Under the pieces are notes generated by a model, which saw only the letters and a list, made by a program, of their open reading frames with translations, was not told the origin of the DNA and made no database searches. Positions 15,316-27,876 of a stretch of 64,000 bases of DNA are shown piece by piece; position 1 is the first letter of the stretch; every line of letters begins with the position of its first letter. The translations under genes and the position numbers were made by a program. The stretch spans positions 647,501 to 711,500 of the forward strand of contig JAGFBZ010000560.1 of assembly GCA_018398805.1 (NCBI GenBank), written 5' to 3'. The stretch is from Hirundichthys speculiger (taxonomy: Eukaryota > Chordata > Actinopteri > Beloniformes > Exocoetidae).

Positions 15316-15516
15316 CTGTCACAGGGGCCTCGATGTCCAGAAGGTTCTTCTCTGAACGCAGGATTGCAGCACCCTCTCCTATGAGCCTGAGGGCCACCGA
15401 CTCCTCCACGCGGCCCTCCTTGGTTAGGTGAGCTTTCAGCACGTCCACTTTGGGCTTTCCATCGCTGTCAAACACCTCTTTAGCTGTCAGCCGGTGACTG
15501 GGGGGGAAGGGGACAG
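15316..15516 (-). CDS. ppp3ca: ppp3ca coding exon 2 (N-terminal part of the phosphatase domain)
   Basis: The exon completes a split codon (T from exon 1 plus CT gives Ser), then encodes 66 residues beginning [16 protein letters not shown] and ending [12 protein letters not shown], and leaves a G that forms the Val of VCGDIHG with exon 3. Acceptor CTGCAG is at the rc of 15517-15522; donor GTCAG is at the rc of 15311-15315, weaker than the others. The segment NLLDI-APVT is typical of the alpha isoform; beta and gamma isoforms have TMIEV-APIT at this place, which supports ppp3ca over ppp3cb or ppp3cc. The exon is 201 nt, as expected for this gene family. It lies alone between introns of about 37.5 kb (upstream) and 14.5 kb (downstream). 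Confidence 0.97.
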
Positions 15517-16265
15517 CTGCAGGGGTTGAAGGAGAAAAAAAAAGAAAAGAAAGAAAGCACAAAATGTAATTAAGGCTGATGTCTTTGTGAACACGTCGCC
15601 ACTGGTATATTTTTCATTAACAAAAGACTTAAGAGGCCACACCGTTAATTCTGCATTAGTGAAGAGACGCATGAAGCTGTTTTATTAGCAGGTACTTTGC
15701 AACTTCCAGGGGATCGACTTCCTGCAGGAGAGGGAGTCAGCGTTCTTTCAGCCCACCCTCTCAGACGACTTACCGGATCGCTCCTGTGGTCGGTGAGTCA
15801 TTTCATCTTCGATTTTTCTAACGGAGCCACACAGTTTCACGTTTGCTTGGCGACATGCTTGGTAAACGAGTTGACACTTTGATCATGAATCAGAGACCTG
15901 AGACATCTCTTGTTTTAGTAAGAGCGCAAATTCTGAATGAAGTGGGACTTCATTTATATCCAAATGGATCCAAACACGGCCTGTTTCATTAGTTTCAGTT
16001 ATTTAAATAGTGCAGCTGTCTCTAGGAAGCAGTCTTAGAGGGGCTGATAACAATATTAACGAAGTGACATGTGATGGTACACCGGCCATCAAATCTATTG
16101 GGAATAAAGATTTTATATAAGTCCAAATCCACTACTCCATTCCTGAGATATGGCCTCGTGCAAATGCCCAAAGCTCAGTTACTGTCCCACATGGGGGTGC
16201 ATAGTGAATACTGAAGTGGTAGGTTTATACAAACAAACCCAAAATAATTATATTTGAGAGGAATT
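15517..16265 (-). other. ppp3ca intron 1, exon 2-proximal end
   Basis: Begins with the exon 2 acceptor: CTGCAG preceded on the gene strand by a pyrimidine-rich stretch. The rest is AT-rich with no recognised feature. Confidence 0.6.
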
Positions 16266-16269
16266 AATA

Positions 16270-16841
16270 CACAGTGGTACCTCTATTTAGAATCGTATCT
16301 ATTAACGAAATTTCCTAGCAAACGAAAGGCCTCTTCGGAAAAATATTGCATCCACATACGAAAGAAATTCCAGGTTATGAAGGTGAAAAATTTCAAAATA
16401 CACGCTGCTACTCGCAGCTCCCCAGAGTTTACCGAACGTAAACATACTTGTCGGCTCTGTATCTTGGTTTGAAAGCGCCACGTCCAAGCTTGCTCTGCTA
16501 TTGGCTATCGCTCAGCATCTTCTTGGCATCCCATTGGCTAGGAGGGCCCCTTGTCTGTATGGGCGTAACCCAGCAAGTAAACGAACAATTTTTATTCTTT
16601 AATGTACTTTATTCTTTGTTCTTTAATCTTTACATTAGTATAATTGTGCAATAATCTAATTCTAACATGTATTTCTTACAGGTTTTCATGTCATTTCATG
16701 TATTTTTTATAATTCATAAAAAATTATGTCCGACTTTTGGGCGCCTTGGAACGGTTTAGGGGTAAAATGCGTTTGTAATTACGAAATTTTCCGTTTACGA
16801 AACGACATTCAGAACAAATTTCATAAGTTGAGGTACAACTG
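16270..16841. mobile_element. Tigger-like mariner MITE
   Basis: Ends CAGTGGTACCTC (from 16272) and, on the other strand, CAGTTGTACCTC (to 16841) are inverted repeats, with TA at 16842-16843 on the right and TA at 16268-16269 two bases outside the left repeat, the target preference of Tc1/mariner elements. Text such as TTACGAAATTTTCCGTTTACG belongs to this type of non-autonomous element. No transposase is preserved. A related copy in the opposite orientation is at 29483-30020. Confidence 0.75.
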
Positions 16842-17048
16842 TATTTAGTTGCATATCTGTCCGATAAAACAAGTTTAATGGTTTGGTACCTGAAAACCTA
16901 AATTCCACAGTAATGCCTAAATGTGCCAAAACTGTGTATTTGTAATATCCTTACAAACTTGAACCTTCAAAAACATTCAGGTTTGTGTTACACAGCAGGA
17001 AAAATCAGTCTTGGTTCAATAAATGATGAGATATTATAGACTTTTTAA

Positions 17049-17489
17049 TAGAGGTGTGAAAAAAAATCAATTAAGCAATATATTGAATTTCTCTTCTGGG
17101 ATTAATAAAGTATTTTTCATTTCATACATTTCATATCAGTCTCTTCAGCCGCCCAATATAATATCAATTTTTCAGCTCCTAATATCGATTTTTTTTACAA
17201 TGCTGTCAGTATGTTGTAATGGTTACTTAAATGTGGAAAAACACTAATAATAAACAATAAATAGGTTGTTTTGAAGCAAATAGTTTTGACTCCATTTGTC
17301 CTCTGAATGATCAATATCATCTGATGAACATATACAGCAACTTGATTTTTCATCTCTTTTAATTTTGATTTTAACTGGGTAGAATATTGCAATATATCAT
17401 GATATCGCGATACTGTGATAATATTGTATCATGAATCAAGTATCATGACACATATCATATTGCGAGGTCCTTGCCAATACTCATCCCTA
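17049..17489. mobile_element. hAT-type MITE carrying a LINE 3' tail fragment
   Basis: Starts TAGAGGTGTGAAAAAAAATC and ends with the reverse of TAGGGATGAGTATTGGCAAG. Flanks CTTTTTAA and CTGTTTAG agree at 6 of 8 positions. The left arm matches, in opposite orientation, the right arm of the element at 39370-39578 (shared CCGCCCAATA and TCAATTTTTCA motifs). Compared with that copy, about 45 bp around 17088-17135 are extra: TTCTGGGATTAATAAAGTAT, the usual 3' tail of a fish LINE. So a short LINE end appears inserted in the MITE. Confidence 0.65.
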
Positions 17490-17497
17490 CTGTTTAG

Positions 17498-19357
17498 GTT
17501 GAATAAATCCAAAGAGGTGTATATTTTTTGAATTCTTTCTGTGTTCCACCTTCATTAACACTGTCCTGGTAATATGCATACTTATTTTTACACTTCCCAG
17601 TGTAATCTCACGGTACCTTTGTTTTGATACCAGATGTATTCAAGTACAGCTTGTGGTTGCTGAGGTATACTCATTTTAAACTGGGTCGTAGCTAATCTCA
17701 AAACTAGGCCCGTCAGGAGGAGGTTAACATGCATTTATTCATGAGAGCGCTGAAGTCGTTGTGGAAATTCGACTAATCACATCAAAAACAAATCTGTTAC
17801 TGTCAGTAATGCGTGGCTTTAAGGGAAGCTTTTCAGAGCCGTTCGGTGCACTCCAGTCCTTTTCAGCCTAGCGATGCATTCAATATTCTGAATGTTGTTT
17901 ACACGCGACAGCTGGGCTGGGACTCTGCATCAGTTTAGAGCCGAGTGCTCTCCAGCCTAATGACTGCGGAGAAAATTAGACGGTTCCTTTCATGCTTTAC
18001 TTTTGGTGGAAACGAGGAACGAGGAATATCGAGGCGGGCTTTAAATGAAAATCTGCTGAGACAAAATGACAAAACCCTAATGTTGCATATCCTTGAAATG
18101 AAAATCACGTCGGAGTCGTTACCGTTTTACATCCGAGGCTTAAAAATAAACCGATTCATAATTAAATAAACTTTGACGGGTTTACTATCACAAAAAGATC
18201 TAACATTCTGTGTGTGCATCTATTAATATCCACTTCTTCCGAATGTAATATCAGTGGTAATCAGACAAGCTTTTAATCTGTGCCATAGTGTGCCTGGAGA
18301 CAGACACGATTCTGCATCTCAGCTGCAGCAGATCAAGCTTCAAAACAGATGTAGGTTAAAATTAAAGATTTAAAATGGACATGTGCGTGCCCCTGAATGT
18401 TTTACTCTTGCTCTTTGCTTCAATCTAAATCCCCACGGTGCGAGACGTAGGATACGTTACATGCAAGAACACATTTTTCTGTTCTTTTTTTGATTAATAG
18501 TGCACAAATACCTGAAACCCAAATGATCACAGCGGACCGTTAAAAATGCTTTTCAAGCCGCATAATAATTCAATGGGCCTAAATAAATCTCAAACAATAC
18601 AAGACTGCTGACTCCATTGTGTTATGCGAAGCATTCAGAGATCCCCGTCTGAGATAGAATTACCCAAGGCCACAGGCCGGCCTCCCCTGAGCACCTGCTG
18701 TGCAACTCTAGCCCGGGGACGGGGCTTCTGGGGCTTCAGGCTCCACGCGGTGGCAAACAAGCCCAGCGCACCGGCCTCCTGAGATGCTGGAGCCGTTCGG
18801 TGCGAAGACTCGCGCGAGCGGTAATGAAGCTGCGGGGCCTTTTTCAGCCTGAACAGAGAGTCAGGGGCTGCGCGGTAAGTGTGACAGCTGGGTTGGGAAT
18901 CTGCAACGTGGTTATGTAACAGATATAACACAGATGATGATTAAGAAGTGCCATCAGGCTTGTTCAGAGAAAAAAAATGGAAATACTCTTTTGAGTGCAA
19001 TTTGTATCTGGTTTCCCTTTAAAGCCACTCTATGTAGCGATACCACTTCTGACCACATGGGGGCATATAATTTTTTTTTCTTTTTGACAAGAGACCCATG
19101 AAGCTCTGCCCATGAATGGGAATGGTAATATTATCTTGTAACACCGCTTTGTGCACTTTGCAGCAGCTTATGCTAGGGGCTGACATGTGATATGCTGCTA
19201 ACTTAAACCAGTCAATGAAGCGGCAGAAACAGCAGAATAGAGCTGTAGATCCAGAAACCTCTTTGCCACATCTTTAACCCCATGCATCTATCCATCCTTT
19301 CATTCTATGGTGAGCACAGTCAATCTCTGAGTTTGAGGCACGTGTTTGTGCTGATTG
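17498..19357 (-). other. ppp3ca intron 1, no recognised gene
   Basis: AT-rich intron, with a GC-rich patch at 18650-18860. Open frames there (for example 18635-18931 minus) have no recognised domain. No bounded repeat found. Confidence 0.5.
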
Positions 19358-20000
19358 CAGTGATCCCTTATTTTCGCGGTTAAAGGGGACCGGCGCCCCT
19401 CTGCGAAGATCAAAATCCGCGAACGGGAGCCGGAGCCCCCCGAACCTAAATAATGTGTTTAAAATATGTTTAAAAACCGCAAAAAAGTAGCGAAACAAGA
19501 CAAAGGCTCAACTGTGGTCTTTCTGTTACCTTCACAGCCTCTGGTCTCCAAACCGTAGTAAACAAACTGCTGGTATTGTGCTATTTTTGGCTCGTAATTA
19601 GCGGCTAACACGCTAACAACAACAAAAGAAAAAGTCTGGTTTTCTCTGCATGGAACAGGTACTTTATTCTGGCACTGCAGGAACTTGTAACATCACACAG
19701 GTTATATTGTTCAGCTCCTGTTGGTTAACAGAGAATGTAAATCTATACACGCTGGGCTGCTGTTTATGCTCACTCCGTTTTTCATCTAACCCCGTTTTCA
19801 TTCTGCCGTCCCACCACACACTCCATTACCCATAAGGCCACACCATTCCCCATAAGGCCACCTTCTTAAAGCAGCCAGGCTGGCTCACAACATTTCTTCG
19901 CTGTGAGAGAACGCGCACAACATCCTGTGATGTTCTTGATTTTTTTATTATATTATATATTTCTGAAAAATCCGCGAATAATAAAAAACCACGGAACTCA
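19358..20000. mobile_element. Truncated Tigger-like element, longer relative of 22583-22853
   Basis: Begins CAGTGATCCCTTATTTTCGC and shares with the 22583-22853 element the stretches CCCATAAGGCCACACCATT, AGCCAGGCTGGCTCACAACA-like sequence and CACAACATCCTGTGATGTT, plus the CCGCGAA/CCACGGAAC motif near the right side. The right terminal repeat and a TA duplication are missing, so it is truncated at about 20000 and has about 370 bp of interior that the short copy lacks. Confidence 0.6.
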
Positions 20001-22580
20001 CCTGAACAATCTTTAACATTAACACTTTCAGATGTTTTCGCTAATTGGCACAAGCGACACTGTTAACATGATAGATTAATGACGTTTTTCCAACAGTTAC
20101 GAACCAATCTGGATTTTTGGGACAAAGAAAACAGAACTGAATTGGGTCTTTCAGCCCGTTGGACCAGTGGTGACTTTCAGACCAATTCTGATGTCATAGA
20201 TTATGTTTAAAAACTTCTCATAATAGTAAAAACTAAAAACAACTTTTTAAAATGAGGCTCAAACCTCGACACGAGAGTGACCAAGCGCAACGTCTGCTGG
20301 TCTTCAAGAGCATATGAAGACGTTTACAGTAAGTTTAGCCGGCTTCCTTAATAAACACAGAGGTGCGCAGCTGTCAAACGGAGCAAAGGTAACGCATATA
20401 CAGTTTTATTTTTAGCCTTCACTGAAAATAACTACCACGACGGCTGGTAAACTCTCAAAGCAATCTAGCACAACTTTGCCGTTCTTGAATTAGGTCTGTC
20501 AGTCTAAACCGCTGTACTTTCAAAGCAGGGGTGAGGAAATAATAAAAAGAAAAAAACATTGTTTTCTAATTAAGCATCACCACAGTGACAGTTAAGCTGT
20601 CGTTGTGGACGACCGCAGATCTGTCTGTCGGTGTCTGTTTGTGTGAGTGTTTGGGGGCGTTTCTGGAGTAATCCTAAAGTCCAACCTCTAACACTGCAAT
20701 GACGTCAACCCAAAAACTGATGATGAGGATGCTATTTCAGCAGCATTACTGGTGAGAGTGAATTGGAAATGTGTGAGGGATGTGCTTATATACTCATTAG
20801 TTTATACTGTCACTCTTAGTTTTCTTGTTTTTCCCTTTTTAATACTTAAGCATTAGTAATATAAGAGGTATTGTTTATTTATTCTTTATAAATATTCAGT
20901 AACATGCTCATAGATGCTAGCCTGGCTGGACATATTCATTTACATTTATACTATATTTACTATTCATACTTGTAGAACATTCCATCCATTTCCATTTCCT
21001 TCGGTACAGGACAAACAGAACCAACTGAAATCCAATTTGGTTGTTAAGGGATGACATTAGAAATATAAACATAACATATAAAAAGCCCATGTGAACGTGC
21101 TGTGGCTGTTGGCACGCTGGCAACCTCTCAACACATCACTTCTCTGTTTCCACGAGTCGTGACAATGGAAACACTGTGAACTTTCCACTTGTGGAATTTC
21201 TAACAGCCCTCTTATTAACGAGAGTAACACCCACCTCTGCCAAAACACGGCACATTGTAATGTTAGGGTTTGTGCGCTATAGGAAAAGGCGATAATCCCA
21301 TGACACAAAAATGAAGAGGCTGGATCTCAGGAAAAAAGATCGACATGGACTAAAAAAGGAAGAGAAATCCTCAAGTGTCTGTTGTTTTCACTAAGTGGAA
21401 CAAAGAAGGTACATAGTTGGGGTATTTTGGGACAAATATGGTTTTCTATTCAAATGCAGTCAAAGGAGAACAGGATAAATAGTTTTAAAAAAAGAAAATC
21501 TGCACCCACTATTATAAGCAGTAACAGGACTGTGCATCTATCCTCGCTTTCATAGAGCGCTTCATCCTCATGAGATCATAAACTGACCTGCAGTGATCTG
21601 CCTGAAACTCAAGTTTAATTTCACCGTTTCTCTGTTCCTTTTTATTTTGTGTAACCGTGAAACTGCATTGCAGCCTTCAGTCTAACAGACAAAAATGACG
21701 AAAGAGTGAGAGGGTCAGGGATGATGGGGGGGGGGGGGGGGGGGTCTGATTTAACCTTCTGGGGTAATTTGTCTCAGATTAGCATGGTAATTTCCCAGCA
21801 ACAAATTAAAGCCATCCATCAGACATTAACTTTAAGACCTTATAAACCAGTAAGCCTCTGAATGTCCGGAGGGTGCGCTAAATAAGCTGCATTTTAGTTT
21901 GTTTAATGGAAGAATGCTGTCCTGCACTGGTCAGGTTTACGGCGGCATTTATTGATTTGATAAGTGAGCGGTTTTGAAGTCATCAAGCCTCAGATCGTCG
22001 GCCACTTTTGTTCGTGCAGCGAGCATGAAAGGACATCACAGAGCGTACGTTCAGGTGTGAATTCTTTTACATCTTCCCCACAGCGTGCAAGCGCGTCTGA
22101 AACTGTGGGAAAAAAGCGGCGGGGAAAATGAGCAGCTTGAAATGTTGAGATTTGTGTAGTTCAGAGCTAACAGAAGCCCTCAGAGGAATGAGACAGCGGG
22201 AGGTGTGCTGTCATATGCGACTGGACAGATCCGTTTAATTGGGGAAAGGGAGACAGACTGTTGTCGGGCTCACAAACCCAGGGCTTCATTTAGCGAAGAA
22301 CATGAAGTGCAAGCGGGAGCCTGGCCTGGATCTGGCGGTTCAGCTGTCGGCATTTCCTCATCATTTTTCCTTCCGAGCCTTTCTAACTTTCTGGAAGCCG
22401 TCCGCGCTGAACCGAACGTCAAAGAGAGCGCACGACGTAACATTCGGCGCTACTGAGGAAAAACTTTAGAGCGTTCGGAAAACAGCTACTTAGATCAGAA
22501 GTGTTAGCGCTCCAAATGGGCCGAATACAACACGGAATTGTCACAAACACTCGCTGGGTTTCCGTCCAGTGGCAACGCAG
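20001..22580 (-). other. ppp3ca intron 1, no recognised gene
   Basis: Includes a run of 19 G at 21726-21744. Overlapping open frames at 22205-22469 have no recognised domain. No bounded element found in this stretch. Confidence 0.5.
21726..21744. repeat. G19 homopolymer
   Basis: Nineteen consecutive G on the plus strand. Such a run can form a G-quadruplex and is prone to length change and sequencing error. On the ppp3ca transcript it is a C run. Confidence 0.9.
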
Positions 22581-22582
22581 TA

Positions 22583-22853
22583 CAGTGATTCCCTTATTTT
22601 TCGTGGTTAATGGGGACCGGCGCGTGACACACACACTACATTACCCATAAGGCCACACCATTACCCATAAGGCCACCTTCTTAAAGGGACCAGGCTGGCT
22701 CACAACATTTCTTTGCTGTGAGAGAATGCGCACAACATCCTGTGATGTTTACGCAATTTTTTCTTGATTTTCCTTTTATACTATAAAATATAAGAATAAC
22801 TAAAACCGCGGAACTTAAAGCACAAATTGGCGAGGGATCACTGTATTCTGAAT
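22583..22853. mobile_element. Tigger-like mariner MITE with TA duplication
   Basis: A 271-bp element beginning CAGTGATTCCCTTATT and ending GGCGAGGGATCACTG, so both ends read CAGTGAT on their own strand. It is flanked by TA at 22581-22582 and 22854-22855, the Tc1/mariner target duplication. There are two near-repeats of TTACCCATAAGGCCAC inside. No coding capacity. A related longer, truncated copy is at 19358-20000. Confidence 0.8.
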
Positions 22854-22855
22854 CA

Positions 22856-25800
22856 AGAACGCTCACGCAGGCGGTAAAGTAAAGTTGTGCATGTCTGCAG
22901 TAAACAGATGTAGTTGCAAGCCGGAAGCTAAACTTTAAGGAAGAAGACAGAGGCAATTTGGAGTAAAGTATTGGGGAATTCTTTTTATTTTAATGCAAAT
23001 ATCCTTTCATGCATGCAAATACTGTCGAAGCAGCTGAAGCAGATGATCTTTATTCATGATTAATGGCCCGACTCTTTGTAGTCCATTGTGATTACGTTGC
23101 GAATTTTACCTTTGAGTAAATATTATCTAAATTAAAGATTATTCAATGCAAATGTGCTCCAGTTGGCTGTGACCTTCCCTTTTTAGAAGATTGCATGGTG
23201 GGAAACATGTCGTTTTTGAATACTGCGCATACGTAGCAATACACAGTACGCAGCGCACGCTAACACAGCAGTAATGCCATGCCCTCCTGGTGCACGCTGC
23301 ATACTGCATGCAAAATCAGTACGTAGCTGCAGTATTTAGTCAGTGGCATTAGCCACTTTTGTTTCGGGAAGCGAGAAGCAGAACAGATCTCCTGCAGACA
23401 ATCAGACGCCCAGCTGATCTGAACAATGAGAGCCAGGTTATCAGTTATGGGCTTCAGTAAATGCTGAAACTGCCAAGACCCGTGGTTTCTGGAAATCCTA
23501 CAGTAGGTAATGCATTTAGGTAAGTGGGATACCAGAATGAATTTACTGGGCATTGACAGTTGTTTTTCTTCACAGAGCGGCATGGACCGCTCAGGTCTGG
23601 CACCGGCATGGTTCGCTGTGGCTTGGCTGATATCTGATATCGTCGGTTGAAAACTGATGCTGTTGTTGAAAACTAAACTCACTTATTCAAAGATCAAAGA
23701 GCAATTTCTCCGTGTGAAGCAGAAAATGTGTTGCGGCTAAAAAAAAAACCCTACTGTCTACTTATTTTCTCGCTGAAACTCAATGAGCAGAATTGGTAGT
23801 GGCACGGGTATCGATAAAAATCTTATCAGGTCCCAAAGGCACATCTGATCCGTGGATATCGGTCTGAAAAGGGTTCATCTTGGATAAAACGGATCAATGT
23901 GGACTGTGGGTGTCATCAATCTCCCACTATAGCACACAGCGCAACAATAAGCTCTTTGCCTTTTTATTAAGGCTTCTAAATGCTTAATATCAAATCATAA
24001 AAGCATACGGCAACTCCAGCACCACAAACCTAAACGCTGCATCGTTCCGATCTCTCCATCAGATGCCACTCTGGCCTCAAAGAAACTGTTGACATTGCAT
24101 GATGCAGCCCTCCAGGAGCATGTGCGAGACTCTGGTCGTCGCCGCCCACACCAACACCCCCCCCCACAACCATAAAAGCCACCGCACCAGCAACTTCCCT
24201 CACGCGCGACTGGCTGGAAATCTCGGCGCGGCGAGCGCGGAGCCGAGAGCGAACAAAGACGCGTGACGTAGTTTCATACATGGCACGGGGGGTCATTTGA
24301 CTGCATGAACAGATGTTATTATGCAAAAGGCAGCGTGATGTCTGATCTCAAGAGCGATACCGATCTACAACTTTGCTTCCTCGGCCGCACAAAGCGGCAG
24401 TCATTATTCGTCCGATCCATTTGCCTCTTTAAAAGGACAGCGCTGTGCTCTGTGTCCTGAGGCGAGGCAAGTGGCTGGCAGCGCAAGCAAGATCTCTGAG
24501 TAATGAATCAAGTGGAAACTCACTATCTGATCAAATGGTACATAAATACCAGTTGCTAGGTAAGGCCGCACAGCCTAAGTGGAGAGGCATGCAGTTGTGT
24601 TTGTTTGCAACAGCCACAACACAGAGAGAATTGTACGCTCATGCTTCAGGACCGGGAAATAAGATTAAACTGCAAAATGACAATACAGAAACACATTTTA
24701 AGAAAATCTGTCACACGCTTTGACTGTTTAGAAACTTTATGGTTATGAGTCACCCTCTGTGTGTATGGTATGCACAAAGGACGGCGGCCAAGAGTTGAAT
24801 AGGGCACTGGGAGTGTGCAGCTCTCTCCACTGATAGTTGGCTTGTTAATTAAATTACATAATGGCAGCGAATTAGAGTGGGATAGGAGAACAGGATTAAA
24901 TGAATGCATTTAGGCGTCGGTTCTGTGGGTGGCAGGAAAGAAAGGACATACTGTACACCAGAAAGCTCCTCAACTTCAGTTGTCATATAGCAGCAGTATA
25001 ATTGCTTCATTATTGCACCATTTGGTCCACAGGGAAGCTGATTACCTGACATCCATAATGCAAAAGATTGAGATCATGTGGCTATCTCTCCTGACAACGA
25101 CGAGCTGCAGCACCTGAACCATCCCACACATTACAGTCACATGTTCATGAATTATTTGCGATGGTCTACTTGACACAGTACAGCATGATGTTGAATAAAT
25201 CGAATCTTAATCTTTTCTTTTTTAATTCAGCACCTTCTTCAAACATTTTGCATTTTAGCACTGATTACAGTTGCAGAAATAAATCAAATCACAATTACGG
25301 ACTGGGTGCTAAAACTACTCTTTTAAAGATTCGCCGTCATTTTTAGTCAATATACAGGTCATATTTCTGCAAAAGCAACATTTCTATTGCTCTGTAACAA
25401 TCTGGAGAAATCTCTGTGCGCAGATATCAAAAGTCAGTAGTGGATGTTCATGATCTTTGGGCCCTGAGGCGACCGCTGCAATAAAATCAGATATAATTCT
25501 GTAATGTAAATCACTGCATGGGCTCGGGGGCGCTTCTCGAATCGCTGTTTCAGAGCACAGTTCACTGCGTCATCCACTAACGCAGGATAAAGCTCCAACG
25601 TGCAGCATGTCTCATGGGCAAAGCTCCGTTCAAAATGGACCGGAACAAAGCGGAAATCTGTCCTGTGGCAAAAAAGGAACGAAATTTGAAAATCGATTTC
25701 CTGCGTTCCCTCGAGTCCATTACGCAACGAGTCGCTTTCACATCTGAAGGAGGAACACAGCTGTCGACGGGCACACGCAGGTCAGGTTGCCTGGCTGACA

Positions 25801-26355
25801 CCCGTGGGTAGATTTGCTTCGCAGCTAATGAGACGGCAGGTGTCGAGATGCATCGTAGACAAGTATTTAAAGACACCACCGTCCAGTGACGGCTCCAAGC
25901 TTGAAGCTGTGAACCGCTGGATGTTGTTTCAGGCAGGTGATTTTTACGGCAGACTCAGTGAAGTTGGGATAAAAGTATCTGCAGCTGGCTTGCTGCTGTT
26001 CAGATTTTGACCTCCCTTACAAAGAAGAACTATAGGAATCTTATAGTGTTTTAGGACATCAATAGGAAACTATTGAATTCCTGAATTCCTACTAGACGTA
26101 GACTCCTATATGACTGTAGGAGAGGCATAATCATATTTGACATTAGCCTATCACCTATTAGTCATTATTGTAATCAAAAAGGGAACAGAACTGGCATATG
26201 ATCAAGCTGATTCATCACTACTACTAGAATGAAAAAAAAACTGAAATGCTCCAATTACCTCCCCTCTAATCAGCCACTGCAGTGCTGAATGTGCTGAATT
26301 TGTCAGGGTTAATCTCACAAGATTTTAAAGTCTAATTTTGTCCTATAAAAAGCGC
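22856..26355 (-). other. ppp3ca intron 1, no recognised gene
   Basis: No bounded repeat or coding exon recognised. Open frames at 23260-23682 (minus), 24030-24326 (minus) and 25434-25879 (minus) lack known domains. Confidence 0.5.
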
Positions 26356-26359
26356 AAAA

Positions 26360-26826
26360 TCACAGTACCGGTCCACCTAAAAACCATAGGTCCCGCTTCA
26401 AGTGAACCAATGCAGGAAGTGGACTACAACGCAGGGCATTGTGGGTAAACACAGTCTGAACACAAATGTGCAGTGTAGCACAGTAGTCAGGAGGAATGGC
26501 TCGCAGTCAGACGTGGATTGAGGACGAGGTAAAAGCTTTGATGCAAGTTTGGTCTGAAGAAAATATAACATGACCGCTATCAGACCGCTATAATTTGATG
26601 CAGCTCCATGTTTAGTTTATGTGGCGGAAACGGGAGTTGACCTGCATTAACCCATAGATTGTTCACCGTTTGTCTTGGCTTCTCCTTCAGTTACTCCTGA
26701 TGCTGCATCACCACAGACGAGGGAGGGGGTTACACGTTACTCTATTAAGGTTCGGTTTGTTTGTCAAAGTGCAGACGGCTGAATCCCCCCCATTGTACGG
26801 AGTCAACCGTGCGAATGCACCCTAAA
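26360..26826 (+). mobile_element. Harbinger-like remnant with Myb/SANT-like start
   Basis: An ATG at 26496 opens a 25-codon frame, MARSQTWIEDEVKALMQVWS plus EENIT, then a stop. This is the beginning of the Myb/SANT-like trihelix domain (pattern W..EEV.AL...W) of proteins that accompany PIF/Harbinger transposases. The right side ends with GTGCGAATGCACCCT, typical of these elements. The left end and the transposase are missing. The frame is truncated after the first helix and most of the second, so it is a dead fragment. Confidence 0.5.
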
Positions 26827-27511
26827 AGGTTTATTTTTTTTTAAAATTTCCTCGGAGGGAGCATGCCCCCACACCCAAGTAACAATGCTGTGCCACAGAC
26901 TGGGCCAATCCCTGAATGTTTACAGTGTCTGGCTCCGCCCACGTGGGACATGAAGATGTTTCGCGAGCTGAAGAACATGTAGGACGCATCTGCCCAGCTT
27001 TTGCGCTAATGGCATGAAAATGGCATGAAGCTCTTTGCCATGCATTAGGAGGGAGAGCAGCCCGCCCTGGATCAGTCTGCTGATTGTATCTATGTGCTGT
27101 TACTAGGAATGATGGGAAAGGTGGGATCGGAGAGCGGAGCCAACAACGTTCACTTTCCAAGAGGCAGAAGAAGAGGAAAGGAAAATGCAGAGGGACTGAG
27201 ACAGACCTTCAACTAAGACTTAGGTGGACCTGTTTTAAACACATGGCTGCTGCTACAATGGCCAGCAGGTGCCAAGGCTAATATATTTAATCATTTTTGC
27301 TCAAACGCTGACAATTACCCCCTTGAATTAATGATTTATGTTCCTTTATAAATTATTTTCTACCCGATAATTAATACTGTAGCAGTAAGAAACATAAAAG
27401 TGAGGTGCTGTGAAAAAGCAAACAAGTTCCCAAGTATACAGTTTTTATTTCTACTAGCTATAATTTAATGTGATAATCGTTGAACACCATATAGTTCTGA
27501 AGCTAACCTGG
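26827..27511 (-). other. ppp3ca intron 1, no recognised gene
   Basis: Overlapping open frames at 26831-27281 have no recognisable domain. No repeat ends found. Confidence 0.5.
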
Positions 27512-27519
27512 ATGTAAAC

Positions 27520-27868
27520 TAGGGCTGTAGCGATACACTAATCTCACAATACGATACACAATATTCGTCTCACGATGCGATATATATTGATATTCAATAC
27601 ATTTACATTATTTTCCGAAAGATTTTAAAGGGACAAAGTGATTTTGGTGACATCTTTTGAGTGTTCTAGTGACTTTGTCTGAATTAATTGAACTGAAAGC
27701 ATCAATTACACATTATATGGTTGACAGGCAGCTTGCAAATGCTGGACAAAATAAATAAAAGATTTGTTGAGAAAAGTAGTTTCATTTATTTAAACAATGC
27801 AAATTGTTGCTTGTAAGCTTTTAATATATAGATATATATCGCAGAATCAATAAAATCGCTCAGCTCTA
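27520..27868 (+). mobile_element. hAT MITE, family A copy 1
   Basis: A 349-bp element with ends TAGGGCTGTAGCGAT and, on the other strand, TAGAGCTGAGCGAT. It is flanked by a perfect 8-bp duplication ATGTAAAC (27512-27519 and 27869-27876). The interior shares long stretches such as AAAGTGATTTTGGTGACATC and GCAGCTTGCAAATGCTGGAC with copies at 32011 and 36370. It is the shortest of the three; it lacks the GGTTTTGGAAGAGGCTTAGA region present in the others. Confidence 0.9.
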
Positions 27869-27876
27869 ATGTAAAC

